From positions 17,607 to 81,606 of the forward strand of contig CALRNX020000014.1 of assembly GCA_943369665.1 (NCBI GenBank): DNA of 64,000 bases, given 5' to 3'. Origin of the DNA: UKL13-3 sp943369665 (lineage in GTDB: Bacteria; Bacteroidota; Bacteroidia; UKL13-3). Both the position numbers and the translations under genes were made by a program. The notes under the pieces were generated by a model. That model was not told the DNA's origin and searched no databases. It saw only the letters and a program-made list of their open reading frames with translations. Positions 1 through 7,628 of the stretch are shown here, piece by piece. The first letter of the stretch is position 1, and the number at the start of each line of letters is the position of its first letter.

Positions 1-209
1 TCACCATCATGCACGATGGTTTGGTTTTGCCAGATTTCCAAGTCACCACTGTTATCGTTGATAATCACTGAAAAACTCTCGTCAGTACCATATTTTTTAC
101 GCAACATGCTGCGGAATACGTCTTCCAACACACGTTGCATCGTGGTACGATCAATGTTTTTAAATTCTTTGAACTCGCTAAACGAGTCAATTAAACCTAC
201 GCTATGCAT
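1..209 (-). CDS. nusA: Transcription termination/antitermination factor NusA, N-terminal part only
   Basis: The ATG at 207-209 on the minus strand opens a frame that runs off the left edge with 69 complete codons. The visible protein begins MHSVGLIDSFSEFKEF and contains a segment like VLEDVFRSMLRKKYGT, which is the NusA N-terminal domain that binds RNA polymerase in Bacteroidota. NusA modulates pausing, termination and antitermination; its S1 and KH RNA-binding domains would lie outside the window. It starts 12 bases after the rimP stop codon, so the two are probably co-transcribed in the common rimP-nusA-infB order. The identification rests on the N-terminus alone but is a close family match. 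Confidence 0.9.
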   Translation of the reverse strand, partial: MHSVGLIDSFSEFKEFKNIDRTTMQRVLEDVFRSMLRKKYGTDESFSVIINDNSGDLEIWQNQTIVHDG

Positions 210-221
210 AACATCTATATT

Positions 222-680
222 TTATTTAAAACTTATTTGAACACTTGCCTGGGCTATTTCACTAAATGCGATCTCTTTTTGAGGCGCATCTTTGTACCCC
301 TTCTTTTTATCTTTAATGGATATCGTCACACCATTTTCGGTAAGGGTGTCAAACCTTCCCAATAACTCATTATTCCCAACCAGTTTTACCAATAGCTCGC
401 GGCCAATGTGCTGAGCATATTGACGTTGCAATTTAAGCGGGCGATCAGTTCCCGGAGATGAAACCTCAAACATGTAGGCTTCGTTTCCAAAATCCAGTTC
501 GTCAAGCTTGGCATTTAAGCCTTTTCCCAATACGCGGCAATCTTCAATGGTAACGCCTTTGTCCCCATCTATATAAACCGATATTTTTTTAGCACCCTGC
601 TTTTGCTCCACTTCTACCAAAAACAAATGTTCAGGTAAAAGCTCGTTGGTCCACTGTGTAAGTTGCGATATGATATCCAT
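222..680 (-). CDS. rimP: Ribosome maturation factor RimP
   Basis: This 152-residue protein has the usual length and two-part layout of RimP: an N-terminal alpha/beta domain (about 1-82) and a C-terminal SH3-like domain. Family hallmarks are the DGDKGVTIEDC stretch near residues 38-48 and SSPGTDRPL at 74-82. RimP acts in the cytoplasm on maturation of the 30S ribosomal subunit. It is the first gene of a leftward operon with nusA just downstream. Its leader contains a strong hairpin (690-716) and a plausible Bacteroidota promoter (739-768), described separately. Confidence 0.95.
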   Translation of the reverse strand: MDIISQLTQWTNELLPEHLFLVEVEQKQGAKKISVYIDGDKGVTIEDCRVLGKGLNAKLDELDFGNEAYMFEVSSPGTDRPLKLQRQYAQHIGRELLVKLVGNNELLGRFDTLTENGVTISIKDKKKGYKDAPQKEIAFSEIAQASVQISFK

Positions 681-689
681 GGTATAATG

Positions 690-716
690 AAAGAGGGGAC
701 TTGCGGTCCCCTCTTT
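690..716 (-). promoter_or_regulatory. Leader hairpin just upstream of rimP
   Basis: Two perfectly complementary 11-base arms (AAAGAGGGGAC and GTCCCCTCTTT on the plus strand) enclose a 5-base loop. On the rimP transcript the stem ends 9 bases before the start codon, and only three U residues follow it, so it is a poor intrinsic terminator in that direction. Read on the plus strand it is followed by TTTTAATTTTTA, but no plus-strand gene lies to its left. It may be a translational or attenuation control element for the rimP-nusA operon; that role is inference. Confidence 0.6.
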
Positions 717-738
717 TAATTTTTATCTAATACGGTTG

Positions 739-768
739 CAAATGTAAGCAATAATTTCAATTCTACAA
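739..768 (-). promoter_or_regulatory. Predicted promoter of rimP-nusA
   Basis: On the minus strand TTG (768-766) is followed after 19 bases by TACATTTG (746-739), an exact match to the Bacteroidota -7 consensus TAnnTTTG with normal spacing. Transcription would start near 733, giving a leader of about 50 bases that contains the 690-716 hairpin. Confidence 0.6.
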
Positions 769-895
769 GTAAATGAATCTGTGGTCGGCTCAAAATGGCT
801 TTATCTCATTTTGAACAATACCCTCTTTTAAGTGTATGTTATTTTTAAGTTAGAAAAGCGAAACACTTTTTTAATTGCAACCAGATTGTCCTCAA

Positions 896-926
896 TTTGG
901 TTAATATCGCACAGAATATATATTTG
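896..926 (+). promoter_or_regulatory. Predicted promoter of the DUF2723 membrane-protein gene
   Basis: TTTG at 896-899, 19 intervening bases and TATATTTG at 919-926 match the Bacteroidota -33/-7 promoter exactly. The start codon follows about 30 bases downstream, leaving a short leader. Confidence 0.65.
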
Positions 927-957
927 CTAACCTTAACACACACGAAAATAGAACAGA

Positions 958-3900
958 ATGAGTCGTTACAATTTAATTAATAGCGTATTGGGTTGGATAA
1001 CCTTCGTTATTGCACTTACAACTTATACCTTAACTCTTGAGCCAACAGTTAGCTTTTGGGATTGCGGTGAATTTATTTCAGCTTCCTTCAGGTTACAAAT
1101 TTGCCATCCTCCGGGAGCTCCTTTGTTTTTGATGATCGGTCGCCTGTTTTCATTAATGGCCGGTTCGGATGTAACACAAGTTGCCTTTTGGGTAAACATG
1201 GTTTCGGGTGTAACCAGTGCATTGTGTGTGATGTTCTATTTTTGGACCATTACCCATTTGGCTAAAAAGGTTCTAGTAAAATCAGGAGATGCAGATATGC
1301 AGCAAATCGTGGCCATTATGGTGAGCGGTTTGGTTGGTGCCTTGGCACTTACCTGGAGCGATACTTTTTGGTTCTCGGCAGTTGAAGCAGAGGTTTACGC
1401 ATCATCATCATTCTTTACAGCACTTACATTCTGGTGCATCTTGAAATGGGAAAATGTGGCTAACGAAAAACATGCGGATCGCTGGATCATTCTAATCGCT
1501 TATTTTATCGGTTTGGCTATTGGCGTCCATCTATTGAACTTGTTGGTTATTCCGGCTATTGTATATGTATATTACTTCAAAAAATACAAGTTTACCCAAA
1601 TTGGATTTTTGAAAGCAACAGGCGTGGCTTTATTAGCTATTGCCGTAGTCCAATTTATGATGATCCCGGGTATTCCTTGGTTGATGACCCGCTTTGATCT
1701 GTTGTTTGTAAACAGCTTTGGTATGGGCCTTAATTCAGGAAGTTATTTCACCATGATCTTTATTGCCGCCATTCTTGCTTTCGGATTATTCTGGTCGGTT
1801 AAAAATAACAAAGTGTGGTTGAATACCGTGTTGCTTAGTGCAGCATTCATTATTATTGGTTATTCATCATATGCAATGATCCTGATCCGTTCATCAGCCG
1901 ATCCGGTTATCGACATGAACAATCCTGAACAACCGTTTTCTCTTTCATCTTATATCAATCGCGAGCAGTATGGTGATAACCCTTTGGTACATGGACAATA
2001 TTTTTATGCGAAAGTGATCGACTATAAAAAAGGTGCCATGCAATACCGTGTTGCCGATGGCAAATACGAAGAAATTGGCCCGGCCATTAAACGTATTTAT
2101 GATCCTAAAGACTGTACCATTTTGCCGCGTATGTGGGCCGATAGACCTGATTACGTGCAAGCATACCGTCAATGGGAAAAAATTCCTGAAGGCAAAAAAG
2201 CAACATTTGGTAAAAACATGCATTTTATGTGGGATTACCAATTGGGCTTCATGTATTGGCGATATTTCTTCTGGAATGTTGCAGGTCGTCAAAATGATGA
2301 CCAAGGTTTTGGAGATGCTACACGTGGTAACGCATTAACAGGGATTTCGTTCTTAGATGAAATGCGCTTAGGGCCTCAGTCGGATTTGCCTGCGAGCATG
2401 AGCAATAAAGCACATAATGTGTACTTCGCATTGCCTTTATTGTTGGGAATATTAGGATTGATCTATCATTTCCGCAAAGCAAAAGAAGACGCTATCGTTA
2501 TTTTAACACTATTCTTATTTACAGGTGCATTTATCGTATTGTACCTGAATTTCCCGGCACACCAGCCACGTGAACGTGATTATGCATATGTAGGATCGTT
2601 CCAAACATTTATGATCTGGATCGGATTGGGTGTATTGGCTATTGTTGATTTTCTATCGAAGAAGTTGGGTAAAATGACAGCAACAGGTATTGCTTCCGTT
2701 GCCACGTTATGTGTTCCTGTATTAATGGTTTCGCAAAACTGGGACGATCACGATCGTTCGAACCGCACAACCGCAGTTGATTTTGCTACTAACTATTTAG
2801 AATCGTGTCCTAAAAATGCGATCCTGTTTACCAATGGTGATAACGATACGTATCCACTATGGTATGCGCAAAATGTGGAAGGTATTCGCAGTGATGTTCG
2901 CGTGATCAATTTGAGTTTGTTGAATACCGATTGGTATGCTGATGGTTTAAAACGCCAGGCATATGAAAGCGCACCGGTTCCGTTTAGCATGACTCCCGAT
3001 AAGTACAAACAAGGTGTGAGGGATTATGTGATGTATTATAATAATCCTGCTGTTGAGAAAAACTATGGCATCAACCAAAACGATTTTTATCCATTGAAAA
3101 ACATCATTGCATTTATCAATGATGATAAAGATCCGATGGCTAAGCTTTCATCTCAGGGAGGCGAACAATACAGCTATTATCCTACAAAGAAGTTTTATGT
3201 AAAGGTTGATAAAGAGCAAGTATTAAAAGCAGGAGCAGTAAGACCGGAAGATGCTCAATTCATTGTTGACTCAATTAAGTTTGAGGTAAGCAATAGCAAT
3301 TTGATGAAAGCCGATTTGATCACATTGGATATTGTGGCTTCAACCGATTGGACACGCCCGATCTGTTTTGCAATTACCACAGGTAGCGATGTGTATTTAA
3401 ACATGCAAAACTATTTCCAGATTAATGGATTAGTATACCAATTGGTTCCGATCTTGAACAACCAGGCAAATGATGGTACCATGGGACGCATCAATACAGA
3501 GGTTCTATACGATAACGTAATGAATAAATTCAAATGGGGAGGAATGGATAAGCCGGGTATTTATTTGGATGAAACGATCTTGCGCCAAACCAAAAACTTG
3601 AGAAATTTATTTTACCGTTTGGCCAACAAGTTGGTGGAAGATGGTGATACCGCAAGAGCGAAAAAAGTATTGGACAAATGTTTCGAGGTAATGCCGAAAG
3701 AAAATGTTCCATATGATGTTTTTGTGGTGAGATTGGCAGAGGCCGCTTATGCTGCAGGAGATGTGGCAAGAGGTAACCAATTGGTAAAAGAAGTTGCGGA
3801 TTTGTATGCAGACAGGTATACGTATTTCAGCAGGTTTAAAGCTGCCGGAAAAGCTGCCCAAGTAAAATCAGAAATTGATGAAGCCGGTCAGATCATGGGC

Positions 3901-3993
3901 TACTGTATGCAAGTTGCCGAGTTCCATAAACAAGATGCATTGGCCAAAGAGATCAAGGCCAAAATGGATGGTTTCCAGATTCAAATGCAATAA
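958..3993 (+). CDS. DUF2723 (TMEM260-like) multi-pass membrane protein, putative protein O-mannosyltransferase
   Basis: The 1011-residue protein has about a dozen hydrophobic segments in its first 600 residues and a soluble C-terminal part with TPR-like helices (roughly 880-1000). The N-terminal WDCGEF (34-39) and HPPGAPL (50-56) motifs mark the DUF2723 family. They sit in the first extracytoplasmic loop, where GT-C glycosyltransferases keep their acidic catalytic residue. The human relative TMEM260 is a protein O-mannosyltransferase, so transfer of a sugar from a lipid-linked donor to exported proteins is a reasonable proposal. The bacterial substrate is not shown by the sequence. The gene is monocistronic, with its own promoter and a strong terminator. 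Confidence 0.85.
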   Translation: MSRYNLINSVLGWITFVIALTTYTLTLEPTVSFWDCGEFISASFRLQICHPPGAPLFLMIGRLFSLMAGSDVTQVAFWVNMVSGVTSALCVMFYFWTITHLAKKVLVKSGDADMQQIVAIMVSGLVGALALTWSDTFWFSAVEAEVYASSSFFTALTFWCILKWENVANEKHADRWIILIAYFIGLAIGVHLLNLLVIPAIVYVYYFKKYKFTQIGFLKATGVALLAIAVVQFMMIPGIPWLMTRFDLLFVNSFGMGLNSGSYFTMIFIAAILAFGLFWSVKNNKVWLNTVLLSAAFIIIGYSSYAMILIRSSADPVIDMNNPEQPFSLSSYINREQYGDNPLVHGQYFYAKVIDYKKGAMQYRVADGKYEEIGPAIKRIYDPKDCTILPRMWADRPDYVQAYRQWEKIPEGKKATFGKNMHFMWDYQLGFMYWRYFFWNVAGRQNDDQGFGDATRGNALTGISFLDEMRLGPQSDLPASMSNKAHNVYFALPLLLGILGLIYHFRKAKEDAIVILTLFLFTGAFIVLYLNFPAHQPRERDYAYVGSFQTFMIWIGLGVLAIVDFLSKKLGKMTATGIASVATLCVPVLMVSQNWDDHDRSNRTTAVDFATNYLESCPKNAILFTNGDNDTYPLWYAQNVEGIRSDVRVINLSLLNTDWYADGLKRQAYESAPVPFSMTPDKYKQGVRDYVMYYNNPAVEKNYGINQNDFYPLKNIIAFINDDKDPMAKLSSQGGEQYSYYPTKKFYVKVDKEQVLKAGAVRPEDAQFIVDSIKFEVSNSNLMKADLITLDIVASTDWTRPICFAITTGSDVYLNMQNYFQINGLVYQLVPILNNQANDGTMGRINTEVLYDNVMNKFKWGGMDKPGIYLDETILRQTKNLRNLFYRLANKLVEDGDTARAKKVLDKCFEVMPKENVPYDVFVVRLAEAAYAAGDVARGNQLVKEVADLYADRYTYFSRFKAAGKAAQVKSEIDEAGQIMGYCMQVAEFHKQDALAKEIKAKMDGFQIQMQ

Positions 3994-4012
3994 AAGAATT
4001 GATTTAAAGATT

Positions 4013-4050
4013 AAAAAGGCTCGTAGCAAAAAATGCTGCGGGCCTTTTTT
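4013..4050 (+). terminator. Rho-independent terminator after the DUF2723 gene
   Basis: A 15-base-pair stem (arms beginning AAAAAGGCTC and ending GGGCCTTTTT, with two G-U pairs) closes a short A-rich loop and runs into a T tract. It lies 20 bases after the stop codon at 3993. Confidence 0.9.
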
Positions 4051-4051
4051 G

Positions 4052-4059
4052 TATGTTTG
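4052..4059 (+). promoter_or_regulatory. TAnnTTTG element abutting the rlmB start codon
   Basis: TATGTTTG is followed by CGCC and then the ATG at 4064. If it works as a -7 element, the transcript would begin at or next to the start codon. No clear -33 TTTG is visible because the preceding DNA is the terminator stem, so promoter function is uncertain. Confidence 0.4.
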
Positions 4060-4063
4060 CGCC

Positions 4064-4840
4064 ATGAAATACGAAGAACGCGATAGAAGACCCAAAGAAA
4101 TTCCGAACTTAATATTCGGTATCCATGCTGTATTGGAGGCATTGGATTCGGGTAAAGAGATCAATAAAGTGATTGTTCAAAAAGGACTTCAAAAAAGTGA
4201 TGAAGTGGAGCAGATCTTAAAACTTGCCCGCAACCGCCAGGTTCCGGTTCAACAGGTTCCGCGTGAAAACTCGTTGTTTCCTTATGGTAAAAACCACCAG
4301 GGTGTGTTGGCATTCATATCACCTGTAACGTATTATAAATTGGATAATTTGTTGCCTCAGTTATTTGAAGAAGGCAAAGTTCCTTTCATTTTGGTTTTGG
4401 ATCGGATTACTGATGTACGCAACTTTGGAGCCATTGCCCGCTCTGCGTATTGCGGAGGTGTTCATGCCATCGTTGTTCCCGAAACAGGGGCTGCGCAGGT
4501 AACAGATGATGCTGTAAAAACTTCAGCCGGAGCCTTGTTAAAAATTCCTGTTTGCCGGGAGAGTAATATGAAAACAGTCATGGAATTGTTGAACCAATCC
4601 GGTCTGACTACTGTAGCTTGTACCGAAAAAGCGAATAAAGATCTCCCTTTTGCTGATTTATCAGGTCCGATAGCCATCATCATGGGATCGGAAGAAGATG
4701 GTATTTCAAATGATATCATCAGACGCGCATCGCAAATAACCAAAATACCAATGGAAATGGGAGTCGGCTCATTGAACGTTTCGGTAGCAGCTGGTATCGC
4801 AATCTACGAAACCGTAAGACAACGTATGGTCGCAAATTAA
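4064..4840 (+). CDS. rlmB: 23S rRNA 2'-O-ribose methyltransferase, TrmH/RlmB family
   Basis: The 258-residue protein has an N-terminal substrate-binding domain followed by the SpoU (alpha/beta-knot) methyltransferase domain. The three SpoU motifs are clear: LDRITDVRNFGAIARSA, IIMGSEEDGIS and SLNVSVAAGIAIYE. These bind S-adenosylmethionine in the knot, and the family 2'-O-methylates a guanosine in 23S rRNA or a tRNA. I chose the ATG at 4064 (MKYEERDRRPKEIPNL) because the frame upstream of it runs through the preceding terminator and the end of the previous gene. It stands alone between a terminator and a repeat element. RlmB is likelier than TrmH from length and domain layout. Confidence 0.9.
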   Translation: MKYEERDRRPKEIPNLIFGIHAVLEALDSGKEINKVIVQKGLQKSDEVEQILKLARNRQVPVQQVPRENSLFPYGKNHQGVLAFISPVTYYKLDNLLPQLFEEGKVPFILVLDRITDVRNFGAIARSAYCGGVHAIVVPETGAAQVTDDAVKTSAGALLKIPVCRESNMKTVMELLNQSGLTTVACTEKANKDLPFADLSGPIAIIMGSEEDGISNDIIRRASQITKIPMEMGVGSLNVSVAAGIAIYETVRQRMVAN

Positions 4841-4842
4841 TT

Positions 4843-4930
4843 GCCACAGATTTCACAGATTAATTAATAAAGTCTTCTGTGAAAATTAACACAAATGGAA
4901 ATGTTCTAATTTTCTGTGCTAATCAGTGGC
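4843..4930. repeat. Intergenic inverted-repeat element, copy 1
   Basis: The element starts GCCACAGATTTCACAGATTA and ends CTGTGCTAATCAGTGGC, so its ends are imperfect inverted repeats that could fold into a long hairpin. It lies between two convergent genes, rlmB and the LTA-synthase-like gene. A related copy lies at 11095-11187. Confidence 0.75.
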
Positions 4931-4970
4931 AACAATACCAAATGGCGGTAAACGTAATCAGCGGCTAAAG

Positions 4971-6836
4971 CTATTGTGCGCGTTTACGCGTTGCATAATC
5001 CAGATTTTCCTGGAACTGAATTTCTAAAAATGCTTTGCCTTTGGTTTCCAGCCATGGGTTTGGCTTTTCTGTAATTACACCATTTCTGTTGTGATCGTAA
5101 ATAATTGTTGCGCTATCTGTGATCATCCCAAATCCGTTATCAAATGCATAATAAGCAAATGCCGGGCTTGCGCTACTAAACATGTTTTTGCTGTACGGAA
5201 AATTAACAGAAGGTTTGTTTAACTGCGCCAATAAAGTTGCAGCGATATCAGTATGCGAGCCAACTTTGTTAATGGTTTTTCCTTTCCACTCTTGTTTGAG
5301 CGCGCCACCCGTAATTAACAACGGAATATGGTGCCTCTCCTTATCAAAGTTATTTCTGTTTTTAGGAAACTTGCAGGCGTGGTCGGCCATGACAATAAAC
5401 ACCGTATTATTATACCAAGGCTGTTGTTTGGCCTGCGTTAAATAGGCAAACAAACAACTGTCCGCGTAGTGCATGGTGTTGCGGTAATTGTCGTTTATAT
5501 TATCCGCATCTCCACTGAAAACTTTTGGAACATTTGCATCAAACCATTCATGTGTGGTCATGGTTGAAACGCTTGTAAAAAAAGGTTGGGGTAAAGTATT
5601 TATTTCGCTTAAATGAAAAGCAAACGTTTCTTCATCATATGCTCCCCAAACCGTACGTTTATGAATCTCCCACTCGTTCTCTCCTTTCATGCTTTGAACT
5701 CCTGCCGCCCTTAAATAAGCCTCTACATTGTCGAAGAACAATCGACCTCCTGTATAGAAAGAAGTGTGGTAACCGGCATCATTAAACTCTTTATACAAAT
5801 TGGGTAATTTGTCAAATTTACCAAATGATTGGATCACGGAGCCTACTGGTAATGCAGGCGTTGCGCTCAATGTTGCGATGAGTCCTTGTTCCGTTCTGAA
5901 TCCTGTTGAGTAGAATTGTGTGAACAAAAGTCCATCGTTTTTGAGCTCTTCAAACTTGGGTGTTACACCTGTTTCTCCCCCCAAACAGGCAATGGCATCG
6001 GCCGCCCAACTCTCTAAAAATACAATGACAATATTGGGTGTTTGTGTAGTTAAAATCCGAGTAGTCGAATCTGTAAGGAAGGGGTTTTTCTGATACAACT
6101 CATTGGTGTATTGTTGGGCCGTTTGCAGATCAAAAAAACGGTACGGGTTTTCTTGTTTCTCCAACGGGTGAAATATAAGATCGGCTGTATTCCAAAATCC
6201 ATTTAAAGCGGCATAATTTAACACAGCATGTTTGCTTTGAAACACCCAATTGCGGTTGATCGGTACTCGTTGAAATCCTCCGCGAAAAGCCAGTATACAG
6301 CAACCTACTGTCAATGCAGCAAAAACAGGTTTGTACCAAAATTTCCAATCGGGCTTCACAAATGGTTCCTGGAGTTTTTTGAATAACCAAAAGCCAAAAA
6401 CAATTTGAGCAGCAACAATCAATAACAAGCCTAAATTTTGTATGGCAAACATCGTTGGCATAACTTCATCAGGATATTTTAAATAATCTAAAGCCTTGGC
6501 GTTAATCTTAGTACCCCATACTTTATACAACCCCATATCACCAGCCCCAATAAAGGAACAAACAACAAGGAATATAATGGTATCCCATTTGATGATTCCA
6601 TTTACGAGCTTTGGTTGCAACCCAAAAACACCTGCGATAATGAACAAAACTGGTAGGGCTACTACGTAAGCCGTTGCTGTGAGGTTAAGCGGAAATGCCA
6701 ATGCAAAACTATATAGCAACTCGGCAAACGAACCATTAAAAGATGAAAAGTTAAGGGTAATAAAACAAGCTTGCTGCACCGCAAAAAACAATAGCCAAAA
6801 CAGTATTAACTTACCCAATAAACGGAAAATGCTCAT
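4971..6836 (-). CDS. LTA synthase-like membrane phosphatase/phosphotransferase (sulfatase superfamily)
   Basis: The 621-residue protein has five predicted membrane helices in its first 190 residues and an extracytoplasmic alkaline phosphatase/sulfatase-type domain from about 265. Features matching the LtaS/phosphoglycerol transferase family are VFLESW with metal ligand E275, a candidate nucleophile T315 in RTEQG, and the metal-binding DH pair at 485-486 in VMADHACKF. Such enzymes move phosphoglycerol or phosphoethanolamine from a lipid to an envelope polymer, or hydrolyse phosphoesters. As Bacteroidota lack lipoteichoic acid, the substrate here is unknown. It is convergent with rlmB and stands alone. 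Confidence 0.85.
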   Translation of the reverse strand: MSIFRLLGKLILFWLLFFAVQQACFITLNFSSFNGSFAELLYSFALAFPLNLTATAYVVALPVLFIIAGVFGLQPKLVNGIIKWDTIIFLVVCSFIGAGDMGLYKVWGTKINAKALDYLKYPDEVMPTMFAIQNLGLLLIVAAQIVFGFWLFKKLQEPFVKPDWKFWYKPVFAALTVGCCILAFRGGFQRVPINRNWVFQSKHAVLNYAALNGFWNTADLIFHPLEKQENPYRFFDLQTAQQYTNELYQKNPFLTDSTTRILTTQTPNIVIVFLESWAADAIACLGGETGVTPKFEELKNDGLLFTQFYSTGFRTEQGLIATLSATPALPVGSVIQSFGKFDKLPNLYKEFNDAGYHTSFYTGGRLFFDNVEAYLRAAGVQSMKGENEWEIHKRTVWGAYDEETFAFHLSEINTLPQPFFTSVSTMTTHEWFDANVPKVFSGDADNINDNYRNTMHYADSCLFAYLTQAKQQPWYNNTVFIVMADHACKFPKNRNNFDKERHHIPLLITGGALKQEWKGKTINKVGSHTDIAATLLAQLNKPSVNFPYSKNMFSSASPAFAYYAFDNGFGMITDSATIIYDHNRNGVITEKPNPWLETKGKAFLEIQFQENLDYATRKRAQ

Positions 6837-6884
6837 GGTGCAAGTATAAGGAAAACGGATTTGTTTTAAGCTTAACTTGCAGTA

Positions 6885-7280
6885 TCACTTATCTATAATT
6901 TCAATTTTGGTATAATGAAAAACCCTTGCTTTATCTGCAGTTCCTGGAGTTGCGAACTCATAAGTATTCGGAACCCCTTTATCTAAATAGAATTGGCCTG
7001 TTAGCCTTAAATTCTTCTCAAAATGACCTTCTGTGTAAAAGCTTATAGGCACTTCAATACTTGAATCTGCAGCTTCAATAAAAATACAATCCTCCTCCTT
7101 TATTTCGTAGTTTGGATTTGATTTATAAAACGTTGTTTCGATAAAATCTGCACAGTTGCATGCCCAATTAACATAGGATACTTCGATTATTTCGGGCTTA
7201 TTTGAAAGTTTGGTGGGTTGATCACTGCAACGGATTAATGAAAATGTTAATATTAAAAAGAGGGGAATAACTGCTTTCAT
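6885..7280 (-). CDS. Small lipoprotein of unknown function
   Basis: The 131-residue protein has a lipoprotein signal (hydrophobic 3-16, lipobox ending at C18 in FSLIRC), so it should be lipidated and held in a membrane. The mature part has a C-x-C pair in WACNCADF and further cysteines, and it looks beta-rich. I recognise no family. Its ATG overlaps the stop of the upstream membrane-protein gene in an ATGA, so the two are translationally coupled. Confidence 0.75.
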   Translation of the reverse strand: MKAVIPLFLILTFSLIRCSDQPTKLSNKPEIIEVSYVNWACNCADFIETTFYKSNPNYEIKEEDCIFIEAADSSIEVPISFYTEGHFEKNLRLTGQFYLDKGVPNTYEFATPGTADKARVFHYTKIEIIDK

Positions 7281-7540
7281 TTTTTAGCATTATCCAACTC
7301 AGGTGAAGCCGAAACCCGAGATAAAAAAGTTGTCGTACTTCCGTGTTTCTTCCAGATATAAGTTGCCCAAACAATGCCAGCGGTAAAGCCCAAAAAGGTA
7401 AGTGTAGCGGCAACTAATATTCCGGTTTCGTCCTGTTTGTTGTAAAGAATGATACAACCAATGAGCGCAGCTGCCAAAGTGGGCGAAAGCACAATTTTTA
7501 CCCAGCCAAAGAGTTCAATTAAAAAAGCGATTATTTTCAT
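7277..7540 (-). CDS. Small two-helix membrane protein of unknown function
   Basis: The 87 residues contain two hydrophobic segments (about 18-34 and 42-62) and a charged, Ser-rich tail. The family is not recognised. The stop codon overlaps the start of the lipoprotein gene by four bases, pointing to a two-gene operon divergent from gltX. Confidence 0.7.
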   Translation of the reverse strand: MKIIAFLIELFGWVKIVLSPTLAAALIGCIILYNKQDETGILVAATLTFLGFTAGIVWATYIWKKHGSTTTFLSRVSASPELDNAKK

Positions 7541-7590
7541 GGTATGACAAATATATAAAAATTAGTCATTTTGAGCACTTAGAATACCTG

Positions 7591-7620
7591 TTTGAACTCC
7601 ACCGCAAAAAGCTATATTTG
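7591..7620 (+). promoter_or_regulatory. Predicted gltX promoter giving a nearly leaderless mRNA
   Basis: TTTG at 7591-7594, 18 bases and TATATTTG at 7613-7620 fit the Bacteroidota promoter. Only eight bases separate the -7 element from the ATG at 7629, so the predicted transcript has a leader of just a few bases. Confidence 0.65.
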
Positions 7621-7628
7621 CGCCCGTT

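Noticed and set aside
3875..4063. Upstream extension of the rlmB frame
   Set aside because: It runs through the end of the previous gene and its terminator. The family N-terminus begins at 4064.
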